Positions 13,601 through 26,477 of a stretch of DNA of 64,000 bases are shown here, one piece after another. Below the pieces are notes generated by a model. That model was given only the letters and a program-made list of their open reading frames with translations. It had not been told where the DNA came from and did not search any database. Origin of the DNA: Zonotrichia leucophrys gambelii (Eukaryota > Chordata > Aves > Passeriformes > Passerellidae); NCBI RefSeq assembly GCF_028769735.1, contig NC_088170.1, forward strand, positions 56,329,585 through 56,393,584, in the 5' to 3' direction. The translations under genes and the position numbers were made by a program. Each line of letters begins with the position of its first letter. Position 1 is the first letter of the stretch.

Positions 13601-16600
13601 CACTGAGCTTGGCTCTGAGCTGTAGGCTGTCTGAGGACTCCATTATTTTCAGCAGAAAAGAGATAAAAAAGGGTTAATTCCTCATCCTAATGAGAGCTAC
13701 TGGGAGCATGCACATCCTGGCTAATGGACCTGCAGCAATGGAAGACACCTTGTCAGTGAGAATGCTTCTCTGGTCAAATGCAAAGGGTACATGAACCATT
13801 ATTTGGCTGCATTATTTTAGACTGTACTGCGAAATCTGAACTGCATTTGTGAGACTAAAACAAAGTAATGCACTTTCTCAAAACCCAAAATATATAGTCA
13901 TGAGCTCACCATCACAACAGTGATGCCTACAGTTAAGCTGATAACTGCTACTGAGGCGAGCAAAAACACAGGATGCTGAAATATTGTGCTGTGATTTAAA
14001 TTTAAATTTATCTTTAACCATATAGGTGAAACACTAGAGGTACTTTTGTGTACTGAAACACAGTGCAGGCACTTAACCTATATCCTGGTAGTAGAGTTCA
14101 ACCTGTTCAGTAGCAAAACTATTTAAGGAAGGAAAGCTGATATCTATTTCATGAGATCATAGTGCAATCCCACTGCTTCAGTGCCTCTGGCTCTGTTTTA
14201 GTGTGGATGTTGTTTAGGAAAGAATTCTGATAAGTAGGCTGAAGAAATGCAGCATATTAATACGTTAAGAAAAGTGACATATTAAATTATGTGTACATTG
14301 CATTAGCTGACACTATCTCCATATCACCAGGCAGTGTGTCAACACCTGCTTTGAGATTTTTTTAGTTGATCAGTCATAAACAAAGGGAGTAAAATTTTTA
14401 AAAGGTGAACCTGTATTGCACCTATAAAACAGGCAATTTTGTGCCTAACAGGCCATACAAATGCACTCTCATGTTCTTGAGGCTTTTCTGAGCACAAACA
14501 TTATTGTGGACCTAACTGAGATTGAAGTGAAAAATGGTACAGCCTGAAGCTATGTTATCTATTGATAATAATAATCTTTCCCTCTTGAAAGCTGTATCCA
14601 ACACATTATAAAATTTCAAGGTAAAATTAAAGAAATGTGTTTCCTGAAATGAAGTTTGGGTCGATCCAGCCAGAGTTGGCTGCATGAAAGATAGTTTCAA
14701 TCCTTTATTGCAGTCTGAATTTGCAGGGACACACCGACCTTTGAACCCAAGACCTGTGCAACTGGAGAATGGAATAAAGAAGTGCTAATAAATTGTGTTA
14801 CTCTATTAAGGGCTAAGAATCTTTCAAACAGCTGCAGCTAGTGCCTTGCTTTTTAATTATGTAAGATAGCATCTTTAAACATAGAGAAAAGCTTTGTTCA
14901 TTACTTGTCCTTCTGCCACAAAAATGTGTATTATTGCTGAATTCAAAAGCATTATTTTTCATGACCCATTTCAGGCCAGAAGTTCACAAGTGCTTTAAGC
15001 TGGCATTTGCCAGCATTGACCCTAAGAAAATTGCCCTGCTGACTTCCTCTACTTCTCCTGCCTGCTGTGCATTTCTCCACTCTGGCACAAAGATATGTGA
15101 AGCTGAGTGGCAGACTGGGGCAAGGAGCTGAAGCAAGATCAATTTGAGGTGGGAGAGGGGACAGAATGTTCATTACATTATTGCATGAGAAGTTTAAGCA
15201 GGAGGATGAAGGCAATGAGCTAACAAGATCAGGCAGAAGCTGCTGGGGAAGGGTGTTCAGCAAGGTTGGCACTTTAGCAGCAGTGCCAGCTCCTGGAATT
15301 ACAGTGTGTGATCATCCTGCTCTTGCCAGTGACACTCAGCACCCTTATCCTTCCCTCCACTGAGAAATCTTCAAATGCTGAGAGGAGCAGGCTAGACATA
15401 GCCCTAATCATTTAAATGTGTCCCTCAAGCATTTCTTAAATCAGATACTTCTAAAACTACAGAAAATCTGTAATTTACATCCTACAGAGTTTTCATCTGC
15501 ACACTGAAAACAAGTCTATTTGCTTTAGAGTTGTCAAAGCAAACTGTCAATTATTTGGTGTTAGATTCATGTTATCTCTGTCCTAGGACTTTCTTTTTTG
15601 CTCTTCTGCAAGAGTAATTGTGACATTATAATACAACTTTGGTTCAATCTAAGAGATGTGTGCAGTGTAAGCATGAGGTACGTTGCATCCCATGCTTCAA
15701 AAGGGAAAGTAATTAAACATCCTGAATCACAATTTGTTCAGAAAAAGCATCACTTGAATTCTCTGTGTGCAATATTCCACATTCTGTCTCCCTTTCCAGC
15801 ACACCAGAGGAAAAGCTCTGCTAGAGAATTGCATGTCTAAGGAGGTAAAGCAGAATTGCTAATAACTATTTTAGTAAGTGCTCTATTTTACATGATTTTC
15901 TTTTTTAATGGCTATGAGTTCAGAAAAGAACATCTCATATTTCCATGAGATAAAAGAGGAGTGGGAGCAAATACTCATCAAAAGCTGATAGGTCATGACG
16001 TGCCTGGTTTGGAGCAGATGTTACCTAAGGAGAAAAGCTTTTGTTTCTGTAAGAGGGAAAGGGAAAAATATTAAATGAAATAGAAAACCTGCATGATGAT
16101 TTCATTATGTCAGGTCAGTGATCCTGTTTGATGGACTAGGACACTTAGTACCAGCAAATCTTCTGGCTAAATATGCAAAGGAGGACGTTATTCACCCTTC
16201 CAGGCTTATTTAAAAGACTGCAGGCATCATGGAGCCTTTTAAGGACAGTTAAAGACGGTAGTTGTCTTTGCTGGTCACATATAGTTAGGTAACTTGTTGC
16301 CTGGAAACACAATCCCAGTGGTTGATACACTAAAAGAGTCAATTTAAAAGTTGTCTTTGTTCCAAATTTTAGGTATTCTCTTATTTTCAGCTCTTGCCTC
16401 CTATAAGGCAACTGCTCTATATTTTATAAATTAGCCATAAAAGACATTACACTGATTAAAGCCTTTCATGAAAGTAAGCCTTAGTAAAAATAACTCATGG
16501 CAGGAATGAGTACTTGAAAAAGCACAATTAACTTAGAAGTGGTGTAAAGGACTGAGCATCCTTTTGTCCATCCTTTCTTGATTGACTGAGTAACAGAAAG

Positions 16601-17399
16601 GTGTGGGATAAAGTAAAAATCACTTTAAAGTGCCCAAGAGGTAAAAGTGAGGAAAATAAAATAGCAGTGGAAAGCTATTAAGGGAGCTGGCTGCAGGCAG
16701 CACACTTGTGTTTGCATAAGGGCTGTCCTTCAGACAGGCTCGTCAGAGTGCTTGGCCCTTTATAGAACATCAGAGACTCTGAGGCTCAATTTAAAATAAA
16801 ACCTGATCAAACACTGGATGTAATCTATGCCTACCCTGAAGTGAAGGGAAATACTCCTGAGGAATGAGCTATGTGCTGTTTCTGAATTACAAACACCTCA
16901 GCCCAGATTACAAAGAGACAAGGTGCTCAGTCTCACGGCCCCATTTTAGGAACTTGGCTCCCTATCTGAAGAGATGCCTCAAGAAAGGATCACAAAATAA
17001 ACCTGCTGAAGGGGAAGCTGCTTATCTAGCCCAGAGGAGACAGAACAGGTTTTTCCTTTTTTTTTTTTTTCTGTTCTCCTTCCTTTCCATCTCCTTCCAT
17101 CTGGAGGAATCTCTCTGAGATACTAAGTGCCCAAGGGTAAATCTTTCCTCCCTGAAACTAGCAAGCTTTCATGCATGATATTTAACCCATGTAAGATGCA
17201 GGCTGTTTCATTCCCTTCATCTCTGCTATTTTGAAACTGGAATTTCAGAACTACCTCCCTGGAGGAGACTGACCTGCTGGCCAGGCTGTAAGGATTTAAA
17301 GAGCAAAGTAGCCCATCTCAAAACCCTGATCCACAGAAGGACCTTGTCATAAGAACAGCCACCACAGCAGGTACTTGCAATAAGCACAGAGGGGAGCAA

Positions 17400-17830
17400 T
17401 TTGCAATAGGAATGTGCTAATTCCCAGTCTGGCGAGGTGAGATCTGGTTTGCACATCCTGGTTAATGCATCCAGACAAAAATTCCCACTGTGGCAAACTG
17501 TGAGGAAGGAGGCAACTGCTCATACACATATGACCCTAGTTATAGGGACAGCATCTGCAATTACCCTGTCGATACCCAGGAGCTGGGCTGTGTAAAGGGG
17601 GAACCTGCAGAAGAACGACTCCAGGGCCCCCAGCACTGAGAAGCCCAGGGTGAAGAAGGACCAACAGGACACCACTGGATCCATGGGTGGTGCCTCTCTT
17701 CTGCTTGATCTCTCTCTCCCCACCCTGCCACCCTTCTCTATTTCTTTCCATCTCTCTATCTCACTACTGAATAAACTCCATATTACTGACTTTGGCATAT
17801 GGTCTCATTTGCACCTTACTTTGGACAGAA
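17400..17830 (+). mobile_element. Possible degraded LTR (ERVL-like), boundaries uncertain
   Basis: The 3' part has a CT-rich stretch (17698-17762), an ATAAA signal in TGAATAAACTCCATATTACTG at 17768, and then a segment (TTTGGCATATGGTCTCATTTG) that looks like R/U5 of avian ERVL LTRs. I cannot find convincing TG/CA ends or target duplications. An ordinary CT-rich sequence with a chance poly(A) signal is the alternative. Confidence 0.35.
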
Positions 17831-19025
17831 GCACCTCTCACTTACCAAATCACAGCACCAGCTCTCGCCTTTGTCAAAGTTACAGCACAGTCCTGGCTGA
17901 AAAACCAGCCAAGGCACAAAGAAATCTCCCAGCAATGAAACTGGATTGCTGCTACATCACGAGGGAACATGCTGGGGAGGGGATCTCTGGCATTTCACAT
18001 CCCAGTGTAAGCATTTTACAATCTAGCTAGCATTTTACTCAGATACTGCACAATATATCAACAGTCCTCAGAAAAGGACTGCAACTCAGGATTTTCCTTT
18101 CCCTTCTTTCAAGTGAGGATCCAAATTTCTGATCCAAGAGCTAGGCTGAGAGCATGTCTAATACACCAAATATCCATGCTGAGACAGATGGCACAGCATC
18201 CACTTTGTGAAACGTGAAAGCACTCAGGTGTAACACAGATGCCAAAATGCTCGATATTGTCAAATAGAAGGCATCTGTGAGCATGCACGGAGGCGAAGTT
18301 TCATGTTTCTATAGCACATAGGGTTATCCAGCAGCTGAGCAAAATGCTTTGGGATTTACTCATCAAACAGTATTTACGTCTTTCAGAGCAATATAGGATT
18401 TGATCTTCAAACCCGTGAGTAGGATTATTGTTTGATACTTTGTCACTGGCCCATCTGGAGCCTGCCATTACAGCTTCCTCTGGGATGAGCCATTTGAAAC
18501 ATGTGGAATCTGCCACCGGAAAAGAATTAAGCTCATTTAATTTGCAGGATTAGAACTCAGTCTACAGGACTGTGTTTTGTGAGGAATGGGTAGGTGTGGT
18601 ACAGCTTCCAAAGTAGCAGACAAGTCTGCAGACTAATTGCAATACAGGGACATGAATTAGTAGCTATTATCTTATTATCTGGCTTATTATGCACTCCAGA
18701 CCAAAGTCCCAAATGCATTTGCATATTCTCTCACACAGTACTGCCGCATTTTTTGTTCCTGACGTGGATTCCCTTTTCTGCACTCAGGAGGAAATTGGTA
18801 CCTTCGTCTGCTTGGAACTGCTGCAGCAGCACTGCAAGTGTGGAGAGAGGTCAACAAAAAAGAAATGCTGAACTGAAACCTGAATCTGAAGTATTTTGTG
18901 CAAAGAGGGTCTGAAAATATTTCCTAGAGTGAGGTGCTCATATCAGTTTTGATATACAGACCTTTCATCTATTGGGGGGTGGGGAGAGAGCAGTTTGTGT
19001 GCATGTTTGTATTTAATACAATAAA
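17831..19025. other. Intergenic, nothing recognised
   Basis: The stretch between the LTR-like segment and the CR1 at 19.0 kb has only short ORFs (up to 106 codons at 18594-18914) with no domain resemblance. A G-rich TTGGGGGGTGGGG patch sits near 18972. Confidence 0.6.
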
Positions 19026-19490
19026 TTCAGGTGGGAAGGGACTTCAGGATGTCTTTAGGCAAACCTCTCCTCAGAGCAGTGTCAGGTCTTAGATAAGGCC
19101 AGGTTACTGAGGGCTTTATCTAGCTGGGTCTTGAAAAACTAAAAGGATAAAGACAGCATATATTCTGTGGGCAGCCCAGCACAAAGCTTTATTGTCCCCA
19201 CAGAGAAAGAGGTATTCCTTTCTTCCTTTTCCTTTCCCATCTGAACATCCCTGTTTCAGCTCATGCCTGTTGTCTCTAAACCTCCTTCCATTTTCCGCTG
19301 TGCAGGGCCTGGCTCCACCTCCTCAGTCACTTCCTGCAGGCCCTTGGATGTCTCTGTAGCCCACCAGAAACTATCCCTGCTCCAGGCCAGACAGCCCCAG
19401 CTCCCTCTGCCTCTCCTCAAAGGCCAAGTGCTCCAGTTCCCCACCATCATGGTGGCCCTCAGCTGAACTCATTCATAGCTATGAGTTATG
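19026..19490 (-). mobile_element. Old, diverged CR1 LINE fragment
   Basis: CR1 blocks are recognisable but worn: GGGAAGGGACTTCAGGATG, CCTCTCCTCAGAGCAGTGTCAG, TATCTAGCTGGGTCTTGAAAA, CTGTTGTCTCTAAACCTCCTTCC, CAGCCCCAGCTCCCTCTGCCTCTCCTCAAAGGCCAAGTGCTCCAG and TGGCCCTCAGCTGAACTC. The divergence suggests an older insertion than the copies at 30.8 and 48.7 kb. Small ORFs on both strands here are non-functional. Confidence 0.8.
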
Positions 19491-22400
19491 AGTCTCTGCC
19501 TGGGGCTGGGGACAAAAAACTTTTCCTTTCTTTTCTACAACACTACCACCAGTTGATACAAATAATCAGGAAGTAGAAATCTCCTCTTCAGTGCTTTCTT
19601 CCCACTGTGGAGTCAACTTCCAAGCCACTTCTCTGTGCTCCTTAAAGCTCCTAGATACCTGGTACTCTAGGATGGGAGGGTGTGTGCTTAGCAGGTACAC
19701 CTAGCCCTACAGCTCAGGGTGGAAGATGGATTGAGCCACTGTTCCACATTTTTATCTCCAAGTTGTTTGAGAAAAGGGGAAGAAAGGTGAGCTTTTTTCC
19801 ATTTGCACTTCTTTGTTTTAGCTTAACAGCTACTTCATTCAGTTGAACTTTATCATTTCTCATCCAGAGTGAATTTGAAAGTCCCAGGTTCTCCAGCTGT
19901 TTTGTGTGGCTGTAAGCCTTAAGTTTCCTTGTTAAGATGAACTTCGTTTTCCAGCTATTGATCTTACCTTCTAAATTTTTCATTCTCTTTTTGAAGCTGC
20001 AGCCAAATAGAAATGTTCCTGCCACTGACTGTGATTTTCTCACATGAAAATTAAGCTCAGTGTACAGTGGTATGTGAAGGTAATGAAATCATCTGAGCTA
20101 AATCAAAGCCTTTACCAAGTAGCTTTTATGAAGTTTTTCTCTTTTTTTCCTGTACAATGGAGGGCCATAGTCTCTCTTGGTCTAAGTGGAGCACTATTCA
20201 GATGATAAAGATATTCTGATTCCATTTAAGATTCATCATGATTCTGTTTACTGTCATAGATTCACTTTCAGCAGATTAATGATTGTTTTCTTTCTAGAGA
20301 AGATGATTCAGTAATAATACTTTCAGGTAAGAAAGAAAAACTTACCAGATAGAATTGCTAATGTTTAGGTGAAATATTTACAGGACAGAATTGTAAATTA
20401 ATGCCACATACCTGAAATGCCTAAAATTCTGATGAATTTTTTATATATTTATTCTTCTATGAATGTGGGGAAATTAGTTACAGTAAGGTGGTGATCATTA
20501 GTCAACTATGAGATTAAGAGGTAGGAAATGTTGAGTTCCGGGACCCTCAAGACTATGCAATTAAATTTTCTCCTATTTTTAATCAGTGTAACCCTAATTA
20601 TAAATTCATAAACCAGCCTACTGACCAAACTATTCCATGTAAATTGTTTCTGTGCACAGCCCCTGACTTGCAGGAAGGGTATTTGTCATAGAAATGGAAG
20701 AACAAGCTAGAAATAGAGAAAAACTTTCAGAGTTGCTCTATTTTACCATATCTGGGAGAGCTCTTACTTATTGCAGGGAAGCCATAGTCAGACAGACTTT
20801 TTAGGCATCTAGTCTAAGCTCTGAAGCCTGATCTAGTATTTCCTGGGGGCAGATGTTTCAGTGTCCCCAAGTCACCAAGTAGTCTCTGAGGTCTGGATGC
20901 AGCTCAAACCAGCAGAGTCTGAGCAGTCACAAACAGCTCAGGCACAGCAATGGGATGCTCCTGAAGCGTGCCAGTGTCAGAGCATGGACACTGGGGTGTC
21001 TGGAGAGTGTGGGGCTGCAGGACACACTCAGCACCAGTGAATCCTGGTCCACACCTATGGATGGATGCAGTGGCACCTCAGGGCTTCCAGAGCCTGGCAA
21101 GGGGAGCAGTGGCTGCCAGCCCAGACAGGTGCCAGAGGGTGACACTGCTGGGTGTCCCCACCCGGGCCAGCTGTGCGGTGTGGGAGGGCCAGGCACTGCC
21201 CTGCAGCTGCAGAGGGACAGTGTGAGAGTGTGGAGCTGGGGCTGAGCAGCCCAGGGACTGGGGGACATGGTAAGCTGTAAGTCAGGCTCTGTCCTCAAAG
21301 TCAGATGGGTGCAAGAGCCACAGGGATGGCACCAGATACAAATTTTCCCTGTGTACTCTCAAACTAGCCGGACTTCTGGCTACCCTGTGCTGCCCTCTGG
21401 ATTTCAGTTTCAGCTCTCAGTTTTACATGGAAGTCACTCAGATATCCCAGGGATGGCAAACTGTTTTAAGCAAACAAGCAATACACTTCCTTCACTCCTA
21501 AGCACGGTAATCACTGAAAATGTTAATACAGCTGTTAATTCCCCATTTCATAATGAAAATGCCTGTCTCAAAATCTGACTTTTATCTGTAAGCAATGATA
21601 CTAGAATGCTTCGGCCATCCTTTGATCTTAGATACAATGAGACACTGAAAAGCAGCAGACTGTCCATTCTAGCCTCAGAAGTCTCCTCTCTGATCACAAT
21701 ATTTCTGTCAGAACAACCCTACTTTAATGCTGCACTTGCAAACAAAGGTCCTGCCTTCTTTCCTCGCCTCTTCACATCTTTCATGACCTATTTCCCAACA
21801 AAACTTTGTTCTTTTCAGAATGGTAACTAAGAAAAATTTGCATTTCTCTTTCATTTCTGGTTTTTTCTTTTCCTTTTGTTGCCATTGGTGACATGCTGAA
21901 CTCAGGACTGTACTCTCTGCACTCCCTTCCTCCCTCTGGCTCCGTTTGTGCCACCCCTCCCCACCTTCCTGTGCTCCTTCCTCTTTATGCTATTTGGTTT
22001 ATGAACTCAATGAATATAACTGTTCTGTTTAGGAAAAAAAAAGATCACATTTTCTTTTGATCCACTTCCAGTGCTCATTCTACTACCTCTTATTCCATTT
22101 CTTCTACAAAAGTCATTGTTAAGCCCTTTTTTTCGAAAGTATATGCCTTTTTTTGATTCAAAAATCACTACTTCAGTGCCTTTTGAAAACTCTTTTATCA
22201 GTGCCGATATCTTTTGTCAACTCCCACCACATTTTCGATCTCCATTTCCATCAGTGTGATCCCTGAAGAATTGTTGTATTTTTCTTACCTCTCTCCTCCT
22301 CAGTGCTCATTTCACACAGGTTCCCATTATACAAAGAGCACAGTTACTGTAATCCTTCATATTTTTGGACAAACTGCGCATTTTACCTTCTGAACATTAG

Positions 22401-25400
22401 TACACTGAAATTAGTTTCATACCTGCCATTCCAATTCATTAAAGTCATATTTTTTTGCTCTGCAGAAACAAGGGATCCTGCAAGTAGTTACATTCACCCT
22501 CTACTAATCTTTGAACAGTTTACAGTTTCCCCTATCTAAAAAAATGTCCATGTTGCGATTTTCCTATATTTGTGGCGTATTTGCTTTCTAAACTGAAGAA
22601 TCAGCATCTTTCTGACCCATAACTTACTTTTGTACCATTGTCCCAAGCCACTTAGAGGTCAGCTTTTGAGTGTACTAAGCCCATCAGTGCATTGGACCAC
22701 TTAAACTTTGACTGACTGTTCAGCACACATGCAATGTGCCCCAGCTGGAAGCACCTGCTCACATATTTAAATTTAAGTATGAAATTAAGTCCTCAGGTGG
22801 ATCAGAGTTCATGGGTCAGGCACAGAGCTGAGTCTCATGTTTTCCTCTGGCATCCTGGGGTGCTGCTCAGTGCAGAACCACATCCATGCAGCACTGAGCT
22901 CTCCAGAGTCAGACCTAAACACTACATTTCTTGTAATACTAATGTGGGGGAACTCTGTGCCTTCTGCATCCTCCAGTGCTGACATTTCATTCCAGTAAAA
23001 CCAAATATAATGCTGGCAGGCACACCCACCTGCCAATCCCCACATTACCAATTAGCTGTCTATGGATGTACTAACTCATTTTACCAGTTCTCTGTTGAGC
23101 AATTCCCCCATGCTCTTCAACCACCACCCCAGACACTCCCCAAATTAAACTAGATTTCCTAAACTACTGTTGCAATAACTTTAACATACATCCTAGATTG
23201 CTATTCAACACAATGATCTGTTACTTGTAGCACAGGAGGAAATACAGCCTGAAATATAAATTTGGAAATGAATAGAGTCCAAGTAATTATAAAACCTAAA
23301 ACTGGAATATATTATAGTTATGAAAAGCATACCAGAGAAAGTGGAATAAATTGAAAACTTATAGGAGAGAGGATATTAAAAGAACAGTACAGTGCAGGGA
23401 TCAAATTTACTCGTGAATATCTGAACAAAATCAAAAGTGGTAGTGCTGCATATGCTAAATGGTTAAAAAAATTAAACACAAACTAATTGTGTCTCTCCTA
23501 CAAAGCTATCTCATTTTCTGCCTACAAAAGCAGATGATTAGTGTCCCTTGAATCAGTGTCCCTTGAATATCAACTTTTTCCCATGCAAACTTGACAAGGA
23601 GTGATTGAGTTTCAGTAAGAAAGCTGTAACCCAGGCTTTTTTGCACATTTGACTTATGTAGCTGCTTTTCCTATCTAGATCATTTCTGCAAATTTCATGT
23701 GGAATTAATATTTTCACTCAGGGTCAAGATATTAATTTACATTCTAAAGTATTTTCTACTACTGAAAATGCAAAATATAAAAGCAAATCATACCAAAAAA
23801 ACCCACTAATCCTCTCTCTGTTTTTAAAAAGCCACTGTCTTGAAGAGAATAAGTACCAAATACTGAACCTAATCTTCAGAAGTATGTGTTCAGTTTTATA
23901 GCACCTTCAAAACAACTGGAAATTGAATAAGACATTTAGATTAAAAAATATTCTGGAAAAGGATTGCTTAAGAGCAAGTTTTGGCTGGCATTATTTTTAA
24001 TCCTTTATAAATTTCTAAAAGGAATGGAAGGTGAGACATGTTTTGCAGATTTAAATAATTTAAATAATAATAAAACACAGATTATTTAAGGGGGTTGGAC
24101 TATTACTCTCATTAGTGCCTGAAACTCCCAAGTGATCTGACCACTACAGCCACTCACAGTTGCTCTGTGTTACCCTGAAGTTACTCAGGCTTCCATCAGG
24201 GAAATATCCCAACATTTGGGGATATCAGGAAGTTAGAAGCTTGACTTGATCATCTGACTCCAGAAAAAATAAGGAGCAACTTCAGTATTACAAGAGCCTG
24301 CATTGGCTCCCTCCAGGGCTGAGTCCCAAGCAACAACAAGAGTGACTGTGAGCTGCTTTAAAAGTTTCCTAAAATTCAACTGAGAGCTTGGGCACAGAGC
24401 TCACAACTGAGTTAGGAGAGATAAGGACCTGAAAAATCTCTTTTGTGGACTTTCTGGGCGTGCTCCAAACACATGTGGTGTGAGCAGCCTCACAAGTTTA
24501 AAGCTAAACAGATGCTGAGACATCCATGGGCCCGAGGACAGCCACAATCCCTTGGAAAGAGCTGTGATGTTCAATGAAACAGCCCTGGTGGCCCAGCACC
24601 TGCCTGGCTGCAGAGATTGCAAGGCAAGTTGAAGAAGCTTGTTAAGAAATGCTTCCAGCAAAGCAGAAAATATCATTGTAAGGGGAAAAAAAAGGGAACA
24701 CTTCAAACAGAGCCAAAAATGATTATTCTGCAAATAAGTGCTGCCTTCAATCTCAGTAAAAATACCTGTTAGCATGAAGCCAGCTGTGGAGGAGAACAGT
24801 GCATGCTTTAACTTGTAAAGCAAGATGGGAGACACACACTTTGGGGTCACACAGCAGAGCAGCACAGCACAGCATGTGAGAAATCTGCTCCCTTGTCCCC
24901 TTTCCCCATGACATCCCCACAAATCCTTCCTCTGCGCCTCAGGGGACAGCTCAGCTGCACCCAGAGCAGCTGTGGAGAGAAGGGCACTCAGTCTCTCCAG
25001 GCATTCCCTTGCCCTCATGCTCAGCTTTCCCTGGGCTGGCAACACCCACAGCACAGCAAGGCACAATGTGGGGGCACCTGCCTGGCAGCACCTGCCTGAC
25101 ACATCTCCCAGGTACTGCCCCAGGTACCTTCCTCAGCACCCAACCTCAGAAACACAAAGGAGAAATCAGTTGTCCACGGTAGAGACCCATTTGGGAATGT
25201 TTTGCCAAGTTTCTTTGAAAACAAAACATTTATGTAAATACAGACCAGCCAGCCTGTACAACAAATTCCTTTTTCTCTTACAGCCATTGTCATTCCTCAG
25301 CTCAGGGATGAGCAGGACTTAAAAACAGATGGGGTCCTCTGGATGGAGCCAGGCTTTGGAGTTTGCAGTGTCTGAAACACTGTGCTAGCTCCTGCTCCTT

Positions 25401-25810
25401 CTTGCTGTCCCTCTGGAAGCTCAGGAGAGGAAGATGCCATGGACCTTCCCCTGTGTGCAGGTGATGCTGCTGCAGGGCTGGGACACCCCAGGCTGGCTCT
25501 GTCAGCCCTTCTCCTGTCCAAAGGGACATGGACAGGCTTGGCAGCCTTCCCCAGTGGCTGTGTGGTGCTTCTCCCCTGAAATCACTAAGCAGCTCTGTCT
25601 TCTCCTGAGCATTGCCCACCACAGGAGTTTTAGTGCTACTCAGCTTTCTAATGGGTTGGGATTGCACTGATGTTGTGCTTCCTCTCCTCAGATGGTTTCC
25701 TTTGTGAAACTGCCAGGAATGAAGATTGAACTTTGCTAAGTGTTGCCAAATCCAGTAGCCTGGCAGAGGAAAGGCTGCCACTGCTCCTTGTTCTGGGGCC
25801 ATCCCAAAGG
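19491..25810. other. Intergenic with two GC-rich islands, no gene seen
   Basis: GC-rich blocks at about 20930-21270 and 24850-25800 contrast with AT-rich surroundings. They hold overlapping ORFs on both strands, including the longest of the window at 24401-25102 minus (233 codons). None shows a conserved motif or splice signals. A 15-bp unit is duplicated in tandem at 23540-23569 (AGTGTCCCTTGAATC). Confidence 0.6.
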
Positions 25811-25815
25811 GACCT
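25811..25815. repeat. Left target-site duplication GACCT
   Basis: These five bases directly before the LTR TG are repeated exactly after its CA. The match defines the insertion boundaries. Confidence 0.85.
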
Positions 25816-26472
25816 TGTCCTGGTTCAGGGCAAATTTGGGAGAGAATCCCCAAAGGGGCTCTGGTGGAAAGGCAGATTCAATCGGCCCGTCCCCCCAACC
25901 AGTCCGGGAGAAAATACCTCCTTGGAGAAAAGTAGATAAAACCCGTTTATTAAACAATAAAACCTAAACAATATTAGACAATAAAACCCTTTGATGCTCC
26001 AAAAGAGATGACAAACTCAGAAAGTCCCCTACCCGGGTTGCAGTTCAGCTCACTCAGCCTCTGATCAGTCCCTCAGTGCTGGAAATGCCGCGGCCCAGGC
26101 CCAGCCTGGTGGGCCTCAGGTGTGAGCTGCCGGCGCTCCTCTGGGTGTTCAGTCCAGAGCAGGTTTAAACTGGTCCAAAGAAAAGAGAAAAAAAACACAG
26201 TCCAGGGACCTTCTTTGCCTCAGCTAGCTAAAACTAACTAAAAGCAAAGGAGAGCTCTGTCCCGCTGTCTGTGCATCCGCAGACAACACAGTCCAGGAGC
26301 AGGAATGTGGAGGAATGCAGTGTCTGAAAAAAACCTGCAGCTTCTTATCTCCCTGCTTCACTCTCTGGAACAAGCCTTTAAAAAGTGCAAAATTTCATAA
26401 TAAATAGAAATATTCATAATAAATAGAACAAGATGATTGGGGATAAAAGCATCATATAGTCAACCTAGGACA
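25816..26472 (-). mobile_element. Solo LTR with 5-bp target-site duplication
   Basis: The 657-bp element has perfect 6-bp terminal inverted repeats, TGTCCT at the left and AGGACA at the right, with TG...CA ends. It is flanked by identical 5-bp GACCT copies at 25811-25815 and 26473-26477. Orientation is minus. U3 starts at 26472 (TGTCCTAGGTTGACTATATG), a TTTAAAG TATA-like box lies near 26376, and the AATAAA signal is at 25946-25951 on the minus strand, followed by R/U5. The 5-bp duplication fits ERVL-like or some ERV1 integrases better than the 6 bp usual for ERVK. No gag, pol or env sequence is present, so it arose by LTR-LTR recombination. It also contains a 16-bp repeat at 26394-26409 and 26413-26428 in U3. 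It is probably fairly young, since both ends and duplications are intact. Confidence 0.92.
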
Positions 26473-26477
26473 GACCT
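26473..26477. repeat. Right target-site duplication GACCT
   Basis: This is an exact copy of 25811-25815 directly after the terminal CA of the LTR. Confidence 0.85.

Larger units (their letters stand above)
1..17399. other. Intergenic AT-rich DNA, no gene seen
   Basis: Apart from the tandem duplication at 1.55 kb and short simple repeats (for example ATATATATATAT at 5551), I find no exon, RNA gene or clear transposon. Slightly GC-richer patches occur at 7615-7740, 10330-10520 and 12480-12700. ORFs here are under 135 codons, lack splice context and family resemblance, and overlap on both strands. Old repeats too worn to see by eye are likely present. Confidence 0.7.

Noticed and set aside
24401..25102. 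Longest ORF in the window, minus strand, 233 codons
   Set aside because: It has no recognisable domain or repeat and no splice context. It sits in a GC-rich patch where several frames are open at once, and its composition is Leu/Ser/Cys-rich as expected of random GC-rich DNA.
25302..25853. 183-codon minus-strand ORF with several overlapping plus-strand ORFs
   Set aside because: Its start lies inside the solo LTR and it crosses the insertion boundary, so it is not an ancient coding frame.
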